From Eubacteriaceae bacterium (GTDB lineage: Bacteria > Bacillota > Clostridia > Eubacteriales > Alkalibacteraceae), in the NCBI GenBank assembly GCA_013335935.1, contig JAAXUP010000004.1:1-64000 (forward strand): DNA of 64,000 bases. Reading direction: 5' to 3'. Numbering within the stretch: the first letter of the stretch is position 1; the number at the start of each line of letters is the position of its first letter. This document shows, one piece after another, positions 45,111 through 56,725 of this stretch. The position numbers were made by a program, and so were the translations under genes. Under the pieces are notes generated by a model that had not been told where the DNA came from, made no database searches, and saw only the letters and a program-made list of their open reading frames with translations.

Positions 45111-45549
45111 TCTCGTAATTTATATCGCAATATTTGTATTTGGGTTTTCTCTGGATCTCGTAACGAAAAAAATTGCCAACGAAAAGCTTCTCATGCTGCG
45201 TCCGGTAAAACTGTGGGGACCCTTTTACTTTGTCCTTCTTCACAATACCGGTGCTGCCTATGGATTCTTAAAGAACAGGAGAGGTCTTCTTCTGTTGCTT
45301 TCAACGATTTCCATTATCCTTTTGATTATCATTTTCCTTGCTGCCTTGTTTCTGAATTATGGGATTTTGTTTCTGGCGTCACTGATCACCATCATCACTG
45401 GAGCCATAGGCAACTATACGGAGAGGGTTTCAGGGGGAAAAGTCACGGACTTTATTTTCATAAAAGTAAAATATTTTCCTGTTTTCAATTTGGCAGATCT
45501 TTTTATTTTTTCAGGAACGATCATGCTATTGATTGCAGCGAATAGTTAA
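45103..45549 (+). CDS. Signal peptidase II-like protein, divergent
   Basis: A 148-residue membrane protein with four spans and the LspA motifs: LDLVTKKIANEKL near the N-terminus, HNTGAAYGFL (47-56), GNYTERVSGGKVTDFIFIK (103-121) and FNLADLFIFSG. The catalytic aspartates in VTDFI (Asp116) and NLAD (Asp132) are both present. The conserved GNxxDR, however, reads GNYTER, with Glu for Asp. Signal peptidase II cleaves lipoprotein signal peptides. As it is coupled to a lipoprotein gene and not in the common lspA-rluD setting, it may be a dedicated or second peptidase. Confidence 0.8.
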   Translation: MDNLVIYIAIFVFGFSLDLVTKKIANEKLLMLRPVKLWGPFYFVLLHNTGAAYGFLKNRRGLLLLLSTISIILLIIIFLAALFLNYGILFLASLITIITGAIGNYTERVSGGKVTDFIFIKVKYFPVFNLADLFIFSGTIMLLIAANS

Positions 45550-45572
45550 TAAGGCATAAAGGTCCAAAAAAA

Positions 45573-45602
45573 TAATATAAAGAGGCAAGCCTCTTTATAT
45601 TA
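45573..45602. terminator. Perfect palindrome, probable bidirectional terminator
   Basis: AATATAAAGAGG and CCTCTTTATATT pair perfectly over 12 bp around a 4-nt CAAG loop. The T-tract is short, so termination efficiency is uncertain. Confidence 0.55.
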
Positions 45603-45689
45603 TCTCTATTGGAACCAGACTAAATGAAAAAATCATTAGTTTTGGAAAGGGAAAAGGGGGTTGGTTCCAGTTAGTATTCTCTTCACCAC

Positions 45690-45723
45690 TATAATACTAC
45701 GTGAACCTTAACTGAACCTTTAA
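45690..45723 (+). promoter_or_regulatory. TATAAT and direct repeats before the second two-component system
   Basis: TATAAT at 45690-45695 is followed by two adjacent 11-bp direct repeats, TGAACCTTAAC (45702-45712) and TGAACCTTTAA (45713-45723). Tandem repeats with 11-bp periodicity are the usual binding site form of OmpR/PhoB regulators, so autoregulation by the regulator encoded at 45760 is plausible. No good -35 was seen. Confidence 0.5.
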
Positions 45724-45759
45724 ATTCAAACAAATCAAAATAAAATTTCGGGGGCCAAA

Positions 45760-46446
45760 ATGAGAGTTCTGCTTGTTGAAGATGAAAAGGCACTGGCTCA
45801 GGCAATGGCGAAACTTCTAGAACGAAACCACATCCTGGTGGATGTGGTTTATGATGGTCTTGAGGGGAAACTGCTTTCCTGTGAAAAAATATATGATGTC
45901 GTTATTCTTGATATCATGCTGCCCACAATGGATGGCTATGAGATTTTAAACAGCATCAGGGAAAAAGGAATGAACACACCAGTGCTGTTTCTGACGGCTT
46001 TGGACAGTGTAAAGGATAAAGTCAAAGGACTCAACAAGGGTGCAGATGACTATCTGGTAAAACCATTTGATACTGATGAGCTTTTGGCCAGGATAAGAGC
46101 ACTGGGCAGAAGGCCCAAAGACATCTATGTGGACAATTTTATCAGTTTTGCAGATATTAAGCTGAATATCAGCAACAGTGAACTTTCTATCAATGACTCA
46201 CCAAAGAATCTGACGGCGAAGGAAGCTCAGCTGCTGGAAATGTTTCTCAGAAGCCCTGGAGTGATCATCTCAAAAGATCAGATCCTTGACCGGATCTGGG
46301 GGATAGAAAGTGAAGCTGCTGAAAATAGCGTGGAGATTTATGTCCACTATCTTCGGAAGAAGCTATTGAAATCAAAAGCGGAAATCCTGACCATCAGGGG
46401 GTTGGGCTATGTGTTGAAGGAGCGAAGAAAAGTAGATGCTAAATAA
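45760..46446 (+). CDS. OmpR/PhoB-family response regulator
   Basis: A 228-residue regulator with the receiver motifs VEDEK, Asp51 in VILDIMLPTMDG, FLTALDS and LVKPFDTDEL, and a C-terminal winged helix (ISKDQILDRIWGIESE, NSVEIYVHYLRKKL). It is similar to the regulator at 22597 but clearly distinct. TTTCGGGGGCC precedes the ATG. It overlaps the kinase gene by 11 nt. Direct repeats upstream suggest that it binds its own promoter region. Confidence 0.93.
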   Translation: MRVLLVEDEKALAQAMAKLLERNHILVDVVYDGLEGKLLSCEKIYDVVILDIMLPTMDGYEILNSIREKGMNTPVLFLTALDSVKDKVKGLNKGADDYLVKPFDTDELLARIRALGRRPKDIYVDNFISFADIKLNISNSELSINDSPKNLTAKEAQLLEMFLRSPGVIISKDQILDRIWGIESEAAENSVEIYVHYLRKKLLKSKAEILTIRGLGYVLKERRKVDAK

Positions 46447-47755
46447 GCTTAGATTGAACCTGGCTGTTCTAAATACCGTAGTCCTCACATTGATCCTTAT
46501 TGCTATTTCAGGATTTTTGTATATCACCATGCTGATCAATATCAAGACCGATGTAGACAGCGAACTGGTTACGGCGTCAGAAGAGGTAGGCATTTATGTG
46601 AATTACTTTGATGGAATCAGAGAAGGAGCCCCCAGGGAATCTGAGAAAGACAAAAACTATGATGAAATCATGCAAAAACTACTGAATAAAAATATTACAG
46701 CAATCATATGGAATGATCAGTTTGAGGTCATTCAAAGCCCTATCTACCAGCAAATGCCTGACGATATACTAAAGGATGTCGCTGTCTACAACTTTAAAAA
46801 TGGTATGATCGGAACACAAAAAGTAACGAACTATCGATATGGTATAATTGATATGAAAATTTACACCACATCTTTTGTAAATACTGATGGGGAGCTCAGA
46901 GTCGTTCAGACATTAAAGAATATGAATGCAGAAGTCAGCTTTCTGAACTGGCTGACAAGAATCATTATCATCTCTGTGATCATTGGGATGACCTTGTCTT
47001 TTTTTGGAGGATATTTCATCTCTGGAAAGTCGATTATTCCTGTGAAGAATTCCATCGAAAAACAGCAGGAGTTTGTTGCCAATGTTTCCCACGAATTGAG
47101 GACACCTCTGGCAGTCGTCCAGACGAATCTGGAAGTAGTGAAAAGCTCCGGGGATGAGAGCATCAAGGATCAGATGATGTGGATAAACAATGCCTACGAT
47201 GAAACGAAAAGGATGCAAAAGGTTGTAACAGATCTGCTTTTTCTTGCCCGAGCAGATGCGGGGCAGCTTCTTCTGATGCGAGAAAAGTTTAATCTTGATT
47301 ATCTGGTGACGGGTACCTGCGAAAAACTGATGGGCCTTGCTGCCAGAAAAAACATCAGCATATTCACGAATATCGACGACAAGATCCATCTGTTTGCGGA
47401 CCAAAACAAGATGATCCAGCTCATCGTGATCCTTGTGGATAACAGTATCAAATACAGCCCGGAAAAGACAGGGATCACAATTACTTCCATTAAAAACAAG
47501 AATTTCATTCATTTAACCTTTAAAGATCAGGGGATCGGCATCTCTGAAAAAGATCTGGAAAGCCTCTATGAGCGGTTTTTCCGGGCGGACAAGGTGCGTT
47601 CAAGGGAAGCGGGAGGGACCGGCCTGGGTCTTTCCATTGCCAAGTGGATCGCAGATGAACACGATTGGAAAATAAATATAGCAAGCGAGTTGGGAAAAGG
47701 AACAACAGTAACTTTATCAATCCCCGCTGAACAGACAATATATGAGGAGGAATAG
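46436..47755 (+). CDS. Sensor histidine kinase
   Basis: A 439-residue membrane kinase with spans at about 10-32 and 173-196 and a ~140-residue outside domain. Dimerisation helix VSHELRTPLAV with His219; ATPase boxes VDNSIKYSPEKT, FKDQGIGISEKD, YERFFRADKVRSREAGG and TGLGLSIAKWIA are intact. It should act on the regulator just upstream. The iron alcohol dehydrogenase gene follows 2 nt after its stop, which hints that the system and the enzyme share a transcript, but the signal is unknown. Confidence 0.93.
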   Translation: MLNKLRLNLAVLNTVVLTLILIAISGFLYITMLINIKTDVDSELVTASEEVGIYVNYFDGIREGAPRESEKDKNYDEIMQKLLNKNITAIIWNDQFEVIQSPIYQQMPDDILKDVAVYNFKNGMIGTQKVTNYRYGIIDMKIYTTSFVNTDGELRVVQTLKNMNAEVSFLNWLTRIIIISVIIGMTLSFFGGYFISGKSIIPVKNSIEKQQEFVANVSHELRTPLAVVQTNLEVVKSSGDESIKDQMMWINNAYDETKRMQKVVTDLLFLARADAGQLLLMREKFNLDYLVTGTCEKLMGLAARKNISIFTNIDDKIHLFADQNKMIQLIVILVDNSIKYSPEKTGITITSIKNKNFIHLTFKDQGIGISEKDLESLYERFFRADKVRSREAGGTGLGLSIAKWIADEHDWKINIASELGKGTTVTLSIPAEQTIYEEE

Positions 47756-47757
47756 CA

Positions 47758-48900
47758 ATGAACAGATTAAGATTGCATGGAACAGAAATTATTACAGGAC
47801 TGGGAAGCATCAGCGCCATCAATGAGCTATGCTTTGAAAGATATTTTATCGTGACAGGACATAATTCCATGTTCAAAAACGGAACCATCGATAAAATTAA
47901 AGAAATGCTGGACCGAAAGGGCAAGGAATATCTCATATTCTCTGGAGTGGGCGCAAACCCGAGCACGGATGAAGTTTTAGAGGGTTTGAAAGCAATCAAC
48001 AAAATCAAACCGGACTGTGTCATTTGTGTAGGGGGCGGTTCAGCCATTGATGCCGGGAAGGTTATGACCATTTTGTATGAATACCCTGAACTTAACCTTG
48101 AAAAAGCCAAGACTGAGATCATGGAGCTTGAAAGAGAAAAAACCTGTCTTATCGCAATTCCATCCACTTCAGGAACAGCAACAGAAGTTACCAAAACAGC
48201 AGTGATCACCTATCAAGGGATCAATCTTAAAATCGGGCTGAAATCCTATGCCTTCATTCCAGATATTGCGATACTTGACGGAGAACTCACCCTGTCCATG
48301 CCGAAAACCGTTGCCGCCTACACGGGAATGGATGCCATGACTCATGCGGTGGAGTGCTATACCAACGATAAGCTTGAAGACTTCAGCGAAGTCCTGTGTT
48401 CAGGCGCTATTGAAGGACTATACAAATACCTGCCTTCGTCTTACGAGAATGCTGATCTGGAGAGCCGGCAAAAAGTGCACAATTATCAGGCCATCGCGGG
48501 TATGGCTTTTCATAATATCGGCCTGGGAATGGATCATGGCATATCCCATGCTTTCGGCGGAAAATTCGGATATGGCCACGGGCTGTTGAATGCGGTGGGG
48601 CTTCCTTACGTCCTGAGGTACAACAGCCGGGACAGCATCGTAAAAGAAAAACTGGAAAAACTTGCCGAGCGATTAAAAGTTCCTGATTTCGTCGAGGCAA
48701 TTGCCGAACTGAACAGACGTCTGAATATCCCTGCTTCTTTCATGGAAATGGGAATATCCGAAGAAGAGTACTTGAGTAACTTCCAGGAGCTTCTAGAAAA
48801 CAGCATGCTGGGTTCCACCCGGGGGAATCCCGTTTTAATGGATAAAATTGAAATGAAAAAGGTGCTTGATTCCATATACTATGGTAAAATAGTTTTTTAA
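47758..48900 (+). CDS. Iron-containing alcohol dehydrogenase
   Basis: A 380-residue group-III (iron-dependent) dehydrogenase. The NAD(P)-binding region has GVGANPS and VICVGGGSAIDAGK (88-101); the metal ligands are Asp192 and His196 in GMDAMTHAVECY, His260 in GMDHGISHAFGG and His274 in GYGHGLLNAV. Such enzymes reduce aldehydes to alcohols or the reverse, commonly ethanol or butanol in clostridia; the substrate cannot be told. GAGGAGGAATAGCA precedes the ATG. Position directly after the histidine kinase suggests co-transcription. Confidence 0.92.
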   Translation: MNRLRLHGTEIITGLGSISAINELCFERYFIVTGHNSMFKNGTIDKIKEMLDRKGKEYLIFSGVGANPSTDEVLEGLKAINKIKPDCVICVGGGSAIDAGKVMTILYEYPELNLEKAKTEIMELEREKTCLIAIPSTSGTATEVTKTAVITYQGINLKIGLKSYAFIPDIAILDGELTLSMPKTVAAYTGMDAMTHAVECYTNDKLEDFSEVLCSGAIEGLYKYLPSSYENADLESRQKVHNYQAIAGMAFHNIGLGMDHGISHAFGGKFGYGHGLLNAVGLPYVLRYNSRDSIVKEKLEKLAERLKVPDFVEAIAELNRRLNIPASFMEMGISEEEYLSNFQELLENSMLGSTRGNPVLMDKIEMKKVLDSIYYGKIVF

Positions 48901-48929
48901 GAATTGTAAATTGCATTTGGGAGGAAATA

Positions 48930-51131
48930 ATGGATCTTATTAAAGGACTTAATGAAAGACAGAAGAAGGGCGTGCTTGCTACAGACGGGCCAGTGCTGAT
49001 TCTTGCAGGAGCAGGTTCCGGAAAAACAAGGACGATCATTCACAGGATCGCTTATATACTTCAGCAGAATAAGGCCAAACCCTGGGAGATACTCGCTCTT
49101 ACGTTTACGAACAAGGCAGCTGAAGAGATGAGAAATAGAATTAGAGAAATGAATATCGAAGGCGCCAACGATATCTGGATGAGCACCTTTCATTCCATGT
49201 GCGCAAAGATCCTGAGATTTCACTGCAATCTTATCGGGTATGATCGAAATTATGTAATATATGATACTTCAGACGTAAAAACCGTTATTAAGAATTGTCT
49301 TCAAGCCCTTGCCCTTGACGAAAAAATGTACAGTGTAAGTGCCATGATTTCCAGAATATCTGATTTAAAGGAAAAAGGCATCCTTCCGGAAGAGTTCCTG
49401 AAGCAAAGCGCAGGGGACTATCGGGAGGAAAAAATCGCTGGGATTTATGAGATGTATCAGAAGACGCTTTATTCCAATAATGCCATGGATTTTGATGATC
49501 TTCTCCTGAACACGGTCAGACTCTTTGAAAAAAATCCTGACATCCTGGAATATTACCAGAATAAATTTAAGTACGTGGTTGTTGACGAGTACCAGGATAC
49601 CAATCCTATCCAATATAAGCTTACGGAAATGCTGGCAAAAAAACACCGGAATATATGCGTGTGCGGTGATGACGATCAGAGCATCTACGCTTTCCGAGGC
49701 GCCGATATAAAAAATATCCTCGACTTTGAAAAGAACTACCCGGAAGCGGCTGTCATCAAGCTGGAGCAAAACTACAGGTCTACCCCAAACATCATTGAAG
49801 CGGCGAATAATGTCATTCAAAACAATGCCAAGAGGAAAGACAAACAAATGTGGACAGACAAGCTGGAAGGGGAAATCATTGAATGTCACCAGCTTAATGA
49901 TGAACGAGACGAAAGCAATTTCATTTCAGGTGAGATCAAAAAACTGGTGAAGACAGGCAAGTACGATTTCAAGGATATTGCGGTCTTATACCGGACAAAT
50001 GCCCAGTCCAGGGTATTTGAGGAGTCCTTCATCGCGGCCCATATCCCTTATAAAATGGTTGGGGGAACAAAATTCTATGCACGGCAGGAAATCAAGGACA
50101 TCATGGCCTATCTGATTGTTCTGGACAACAACCGGGACGATTTAAGTATCCGAAGGATCATCAACATGCCTAAAAGAGGAATTGGGGAAGCTACCATCGA
50201 CAAACTCCAGCAGTTCGCGGAATTCAAAAGATGGTCCCTGTCCGATGTCATTCTTAACATCGATGAGATGGTGGGGCTTTCCTCAGGGGTAATGGCAAAA
50301 CTGAAGGAATTTTCTGAAATGATCAAGGAATTCACCCGGAAAAAAGATGAAATCAAGCTCAGTCAGCTGATTGAAAAAGTAATTGTCGATTCCGGTTATC
50401 TTTCCATGCTGGAAAGCGGGAAGATGCAAAATGCCCAGTCCAGAGCTGAAAATCTTAAGGAACTGGTTTCCGGTGCTGTGGAATTTGAAAAGAATTCACT
50501 GGATAAGGATCTGACCTCCTTCCTGGAGAATGTGGCGCTGTATTCTGAAACCGATAAAATCGATGCGGAAGGTGGAGAAGTCCTCCTCATGACGCTGCAT
50601 AATGCAAAAGGTCTGGAATTCCCGGCCGTATTCATTCCAGGATTGGAAGAGGGGATTTTTCCCCACGACAGGTCCAAAGACAATGAAGAGGAGCTTCAGG
50701 AGGAAAGAAGACTTTGCTATGTAGGGATCACCAGAGCCAGAGAAAAACTGTATCTGACCTATGCCAAATACCGTACCGTTTATGGCAGATTGAACTACAA
50801 TATCAAATCCAGATTCCTTGACGAAATTCCAGTGCACCTCCTTGAGGTGAACGAGGCGGAAGTGGTTCAGAGCAGAACCGTCAGCACAATAAATACCAAT
50901 AACAAGCAGAGCATCAATAGCCAGATGGGCAGATTCATGAAACCGGAAAAAGCAACGGCTTCCCAGGAAAAAAATATCCTGGAAGGCTCCAAAGTTGAAC
51001 ATAAAGTGTGGGGAGAAGGCACAGTCATCTCCTTGTCCGGCGAAGGGGACAAACAGGTCGCTACAGTTGCCTTCCCGGGTCTGGGAATTAAAAAGATACT
51101 CGTCAGCATGGCGCCAATTAAGATTCTATGA
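48930..51131 (+). CDS. pcrA: ATP-dependent DNA helicase PcrA
   Basis: A 733-residue UvrD/PcrA superfamily-1 helicase. It has Walker A ILAGAGSGKTRTI (about 27-39), LTFTNKAAEEM, VVDEYQDTNPIQY, CGDDDQSIYAFRGA, LEQNYRS, LMTLHNAKGLEFP, EERRLCYVGITRA and a C-terminal Tudor-like domain (VEHKVWGEGTVI to the end) that contacts RNA polymerase. It unwinds DNA in repair and removes RecA. GGGAGGAAATA precedes the ATG. The ligA gene starts 14 nt later, and this pcrA-ligA-gatCAB order is common in Firmicutes. Confidence 0.97.
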   Translation: MDLIKGLNERQKKGVLATDGPVLILAGAGSGKTRTIIHRIAYILQQNKAKPWEILALTFTNKAAEEMRNRIREMNIEGANDIWMSTFHSMCAKILRFHCNLIGYDRNYVIYDTSDVKTVIKNCLQALALDEKMYSVSAMISRISDLKEKGILPEEFLKQSAGDYREEKIAGIYEMYQKTLYSNNAMDFDDLLLNTVRLFEKNPDILEYYQNKFKYVVVDEYQDTNPIQYKLTEMLAKKHRNICVCGDDDQSIYAFRGADIKNILDFEKNYPEAAVIKLEQNYRSTPNIIEAANNVIQNNAKRKDKQMWTDKLEGEIIECHQLNDERDESNFISGEIKKLVKTGKYDFKDIAVLYRTNAQSRVFEESFIAAHIPYKMVGGTKFYARQEIKDIMAYLIVLDNNRDDLSIRRIINMPKRGIGEATIDKLQQFAEFKRWSLSDVILNIDEMVGLSSGVMAKLKEFSEMIKEFTRKKDEIKLSQLIEKVIVDSGYLSMLESGKMQNAQSRAENLKELVSGAVEFEKNSLDKDLTSFLENVALYSETDKIDAEGGEVLLMTLHNAKGLEFPAVFIPGLEEGIFPHDRSKDNEEELQEERRLCYVGITRAREKLYLTYAKYRTVYGRLNYNIKSRFLDEIPVHLLEVNEAEVVQSRTVSTINTNNKQSINSQMGRFMKPEKATASQEKNILEGSKVEHKVWGEGTVISLSGEGDKQVATVAFPGLGIKKILVSMAPIKIL

Positions 51132-51136
51132 TGTAG

Positions 51137-53134
<1,998 letters not shown>

Positions 53135-53212
53135 AATTTGTAATAAGAAAAAACTTGGAATATAATTAAGTTTAAACGAAAATCATGAATAATTATTAAT
53201 AGAGGTGATCAA

Positions 53213-53500
53213 ATGAAACTTACGAAGGAAGATGTGAAGTACGTTGCTGATCTTGCTAGACTGGAATTCACCAATGAAGAAATCGATCGTTATGTTCATC
53301 AGCTTACAGATATCCTTGAATATGAGGAGCAGCTAAATGAATTGGATACATCAAATGTTGCCCCCACCGCCCATGTTCTGCCCATACACAACGTGTTCAG
53401 AGAAGATGTGGTAACACCATCCCTCGACCGAGAAAAAGCGCTCATGAACGCGCCGGAACAGGATAAAGGCTGTTTCAAGGTGCCGAAAGTTATTGAATAG
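53213..53500 (+). CDS. gatC: Glutamyl/aspartyl-tRNA amidotransferase subunit C
   Basis: A 95-residue subunit with the typical start MKLTKEDVKYVADLARLEF and LDTSNVAPTAHVLP and REDVVTPSLDRE blocks. It holds GatA and GatB together in the complex that converts Glu-tRNA(Gln) and Asp-tRNA(Asn) to the correct amidated forms. RBS AGAGGTGATCAA. First gene of gatCAB, 12 nt before gatA. Confidence 0.97.
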   Translation: MKLTKEDVKYVADLARLEFTNEEIDRYVHQLTDILEYEEQLNELDTSNVAPTAHVLPIHNVFREDVVTPSLDREKALMNAPEQDKGCFKVPKVIE

Positions 53501-53512
53501 AGGAGGAGACCA

Positions 53513-54961
53513 ATGGAAAGAATAAGCACAATTCACGAAATTAACGACCTGATCAATAAAAAAGAAATCACATATAAGGAAGTAACCAATGCCTATATCC
53601 ACAGGATAGAAAGCGTTGAAGAAAAAGTCCAGAGCCTCTTGAAATTCATGCCTGAGGAAGCCTTGAAAAAAGCTGAGGAAGCTGATGAAAGCGGAAATAC
53701 CCTGTCTCCGTTAAATGGGATTCCTTACGGGCTAAAAGATAATATCTGTACGGAAGGCTACGAGACCACATGTGCGTCAAAGATTCTATACAATTTTGTA
53801 CCTCCCTACAGTGCCGCTGTGGCGGAGAACCTGAATGCTTCCGGTGCGATTTTGTTAGGAAAAACAAACATGGATGAGTTTGCCATGGGATCATCCAATG
53901 AAAACTCCTCTGTAAAGAAAACCTTCAACCCATGGGATATATCCAGAGTGCCAGGGGGATCAAGCGGAGGGTCTGCAGCCAGCGTCGCAGCTGAGGAAGT
54001 TGTATTTTCACTTGGTTCCGATACCGGGGGGTCCATCCGACAGCCCGCATCCTTTTGTGGCGTGGTAGGTCTGAAACCTACTTATGGTCTTGTTTCAAGA
54101 TACGGTCTGATCGCTTTTGCCTCATCCCTCGATCAGATAGGACCCATTACCAAGGATGTCACAGACTGTGCCATCGTCCTTAATACCATCGCCGGCCATG
54201 ATAAAAGGGATTCCACATCAGTCAGCATGGAAAAGAAAGATTACACGACCTTCCTTAACCGGGAGATCAAAGGTATGAAAATAGGGATCGCAAGAGAATA
54301 TTTTGCGGAGGGACTGAATTCCCAGGTGGAAAGTCTTCTGAAGGAGGCCATCAAAACCTATCGGGATATGGGAGCCGAAATCGTAGAAACCAGTCTTCCT
54401 TACTCCAAATATGCCCTTTCCGCATACTATATCATCTCCTCCGCTGAAGCAAGCTCAAATCTTGCCCGGTATGACGGCATTCGATACGGTTACCGGACGG
54501 AAGAATTTGACAACCTTCTTGACCTTTACAAGAAAACCAGGAGTGAAGGCTTCGGCGAGGAAGTCAAAAGAAGGATCATGCTGGGAACCTATGCCCTTAG
54601 CTCAGGGTACTATGATGCCTATTATAAAAAAGCGCTTCAGGTCAGAACGCTGATCAAAGAAGATTTTGACAATGCTTTCAAGTCCTGCGATGTGCTTTTA
54701 TCGCCTACCTGTCCGACCACCGCCTTCAAAATCGGAGAAAAAAGTGCAAATCCTCTGGAAATGTACTTATCGGATATTTATACAGTTCCAGTGAATATTG
54801 CAGGGATCCCTGCAATCTCCGTCCCCTGCGGATTTGACCGGGAGGGTCTCCCGGTCGGCATGCAGCTGACGGGCAGGGCTTTTGGAGAAAATGATATTTT
54901 AAAGGCGGCTTATGCTTTTGAACAGGCAACGGACTTCCACAAAAAAAGAGCGGTCATATAG
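53513..54961 (+). CDS. gatA: Glutamyl/aspartyl-tRNA amidotransferase subunit A
   Basis: A 482-residue amidase-signature enzyme that frees ammonia from glutamine. The Ser-cisSer-Lys triad lies in GLKDNIC (Lys about 78), [12 protein letters not shown] (Ser about 153) and [16 protein letters not shown] (Ser about 177). GGAGGAGACCA precedes the ATG. Ammonia is passed to GatB, encoded directly downstream. Length is standard. Confidence 0.98.
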   Translation: MERISTIHEINDLINKKEITYKEVTNAYIHRIESVEEKVQSLLKFMPEEALKKAEEADESGNTLSPLNGIPYGLKDNICTEGYETTCASKILYNFVPPYSAAVAENLNASGAILLGKTNMDEFAMGSSNENSSVKKTFNPWDISRVPGGSSGGSAASVAAEEVVFSLGSDTGGSIRQPASFCGVVGLKPTYGLVSRYGLIAFASSLDQIGPITKDVTDCAIVLNTIAGHDKRDSTSVSMEKKDYTTFLNREIKGMKIGIAREYFAEGLNSQVESLLKEAIKTYRDMGAEIVETSLPYSKYALSAYYIISSAEASSNLARYDGIRYGYRTEEFDNLLDLYKKTRSEGFGEEVKRRIMLGTYALSSGYYDAYYKKALQVRTLIKEDFDNAFKSCDVLLSPTCPTTAFKIGEKSANPLEMYLSDIYTVPVNIAGIPAISVPCGFDREGLPVGMQLTGRAFGENDILKAAYAFEQATDFHKKRAVI

Positions 54962-54974
54962 GGAGGAAAGATTT

Positions 54975-56396
54975 ATGGATTATGAAATCGTAATAGGACT
55001 TGAAATACATTCTGAGCTGGATACAAATTCTAAAATATTCTGCGGCTGCAGCACCACCTTTGGGGCGGAAGAAAACACCCAGACCTGCCCTGTATGTCTG
55101 GGGCTGCCGGGGACACTACCGGTATTAAATAAAAAAGTGGTGGAGTATGCGGTCAGGGCGGGTATCGCTATGGACTGTAAAATCGCAAATTTTTCAAAGC
55201 TGGACAGGAAAAATTATTTTTATCCTGACCTTCCCAAGGCTTACCAGATCTCCCAGTTTGACCTTCCCATTTGTCAGCGAGGGGATGTGGAAATCGAGGT
55301 TGGAGATTATAAAAAAACCATCGGGATCACCCGTATACATATCGAGGAGGATGCAGGAAAGCTTATCCACGACTCAGGAGAGGGAACTTTAGCAGACAAC
55401 AACCGATGCGGAGTGCCCCTGATCGAGATCGTTACAGAGCCTGACATGAGAAGCGCTGCAGAAGCCCGGACCTTCGCTGAAAAAATCAAGTCCATTCTTG
55501 AATATACCGAGGTTTCCGACTGTAAAATGCAGGAAGGTTCCTTACGATTCGACGTCAATCTTTCGGTAAGGAAGAACGGGACAAAAGAACTGGGCACAAG
55601 AACAGAAATGAAGAACCTAAACTCCTTCAGAGCACTGGAAAGAGCTGTGGAAGCAGAATCCAGAAGGCAGATCTTTGAACTGGAAAGAGGAAACCGGATC
55701 ATCCAGGAAACCCGAAAATGGGACGATGACAATGGGGAAAGCTTCTCCCTTCGAAGCAAGGAAGAAGCCCATGACTACAGATATTTCCCGGATCCTGATC
55801 TGGTGCCCATTGTCCTGGAGAACTCCTATATCAAAGAAATTGAAGATCATCTGCCAAAACTTCCCTGGGTGAGAAAGAAAGACTACATGGAAAAATGGAA
55901 CCTTTCAGAATACGATGCGGACGTGCTGACGGTTTCAAAAGACACCGCAAGTTTCTTTGAAAAAACGGTTGAAGCCTGTGGAGACCCTAAATCCGTTGTT
56001 AACTGGATCATGGGAGATATCTCTGCCGCCCTCAATGAGCAAAATATATCCATGAAAGATGTGAAATTCTCACCTGGAGACTTAGGAGAATTGATCGGAC
56101 TGATCAACAAAAAAGCGATCAGCGTCAGCATTGGAAAACAAGTGCTTAAACAAATGATGGAGACAGGAGAGTCACCTTCGAAGATCGTTGAAAAAAGCGG
56201 TTTGTCCCAGATGAACGACGAGGACGAGCTCAAAAAAATCGTTCTGACCGTTTTGGAGAAAAATCCGCAGTCCGTTGAAGATCTTAAAAATGGCAAAGAA
56301 AAAGCCATAGGCTTCCTGGTAGGACAAATCATGAAGGAAACAAAAGGGAAAGCAAATCCTCAGGTGGTCAATAAACTCATCAAGGATAACATTTAA
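54975..56396 (+). CDS. gatB: Glutamyl/aspartyl-tRNA amidotransferase subunit B
   Basis: A 473-residue subunit that activates and amidates the aminoacyl-tRNA. Visible: YEIVIGLEIHSELDTNSKIFC with the first metal cysteines, TCPVCLGLPGTLPVLN, RKNYFYPDLPKAYQISQFD, IHIEEDAGKL, SLRFDVNLSV, RYFPDPDL, and the C-terminal YqeY-like tail (LVGQIMKETKGKANPQVVN). The true start is the ATG at 54975 after GGGAGGAAAG; the same frame is open upstream into gatA but without an RBS. The terminator follows. Confidence 0.98.
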   Translation: MDYEIVIGLEIHSELDTNSKIFCGCSTTFGAEENTQTCPVCLGLPGTLPVLNKKVVEYAVRAGIAMDCKIANFSKLDRKNYFYPDLPKAYQISQFDLPICQRGDVEIEVGDYKKTIGITRIHIEEDAGKLIHDSGEGTLADNNRCGVPLIEIVTEPDMRSAAEARTFAEKIKSILEYTEVSDCKMQEGSLRFDVNLSVRKNGTKELGTRTEMKNLNSFRALERAVEAESRRQIFELERGNRIIQETRKWDDDNGESFSLRSKEEAHDYRYFPDPDLVPIVLENSYIKEIEDHLPKLPWVRKKDYMEKWNLSEYDADVLTVSKDTASFFEKTVEACGDPKSVVNWIMGDISAALNEQNISMKDVKFSPGDLGELIGLINKKAISVSIGKQVLKQMMETGESPSKIVEKSGLSQMNDEDELKKIVLTVLEKNPQSVEDLKNGKEKAIGFLVGQIMKETKGKANPQVVNKLIKDNI

Positions 56397-56432
56397 AATT
56401 ACTCTAAACAGCATCTGAATGATAATTTCAAG

Positions 56433-56465
56433 GATGCATTGTTCGTGGAACAGTGCATCTTTTTA
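56433..56465 (+). terminator. Terminator of gatCAB
   Basis: GATGCA and GTTC pair with GAAC and TGCATC (2-nt mismatch) and are followed by TTTTTA. The rest of the 329-bp gap to oppB is AT-rich with no gene seen. Confidence 0.85.
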
Positions 56466-56670
56466 TCATGATCCCTATACTAAAAATTATGTATAAATAT
56501 ACTAAAATTTGATTTTGAATCAAGAGAATAGGGGTATAAGTAATATCGTGAGTAAAAACCTGGCATAAAATTATTGCACTATAATTTTTTTGATGATATA
56601 TTATTTAATGTTAAATTCTCACAACGCAATTAAACCCTTGAAGTTATCACTATTTAACATGGAATAACAA

Positions 56671-56679
56671 TGTTATAAT
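56671..56679 (+). promoter_or_regulatory. Extended -10 promoter of the opp operon
   Basis: TGTTATAAT (TG, one base, TATAAT at 56674-56679) lies 47 nt before oppB; TATTTA at 56651-56656 is the only candidate -35. Confidence 0.6.
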
Positions 56680-56725
56680 GGTTTTATCTTATTTCAGGGA
56701 AATAACATTTAGGAAGTGATCACAA

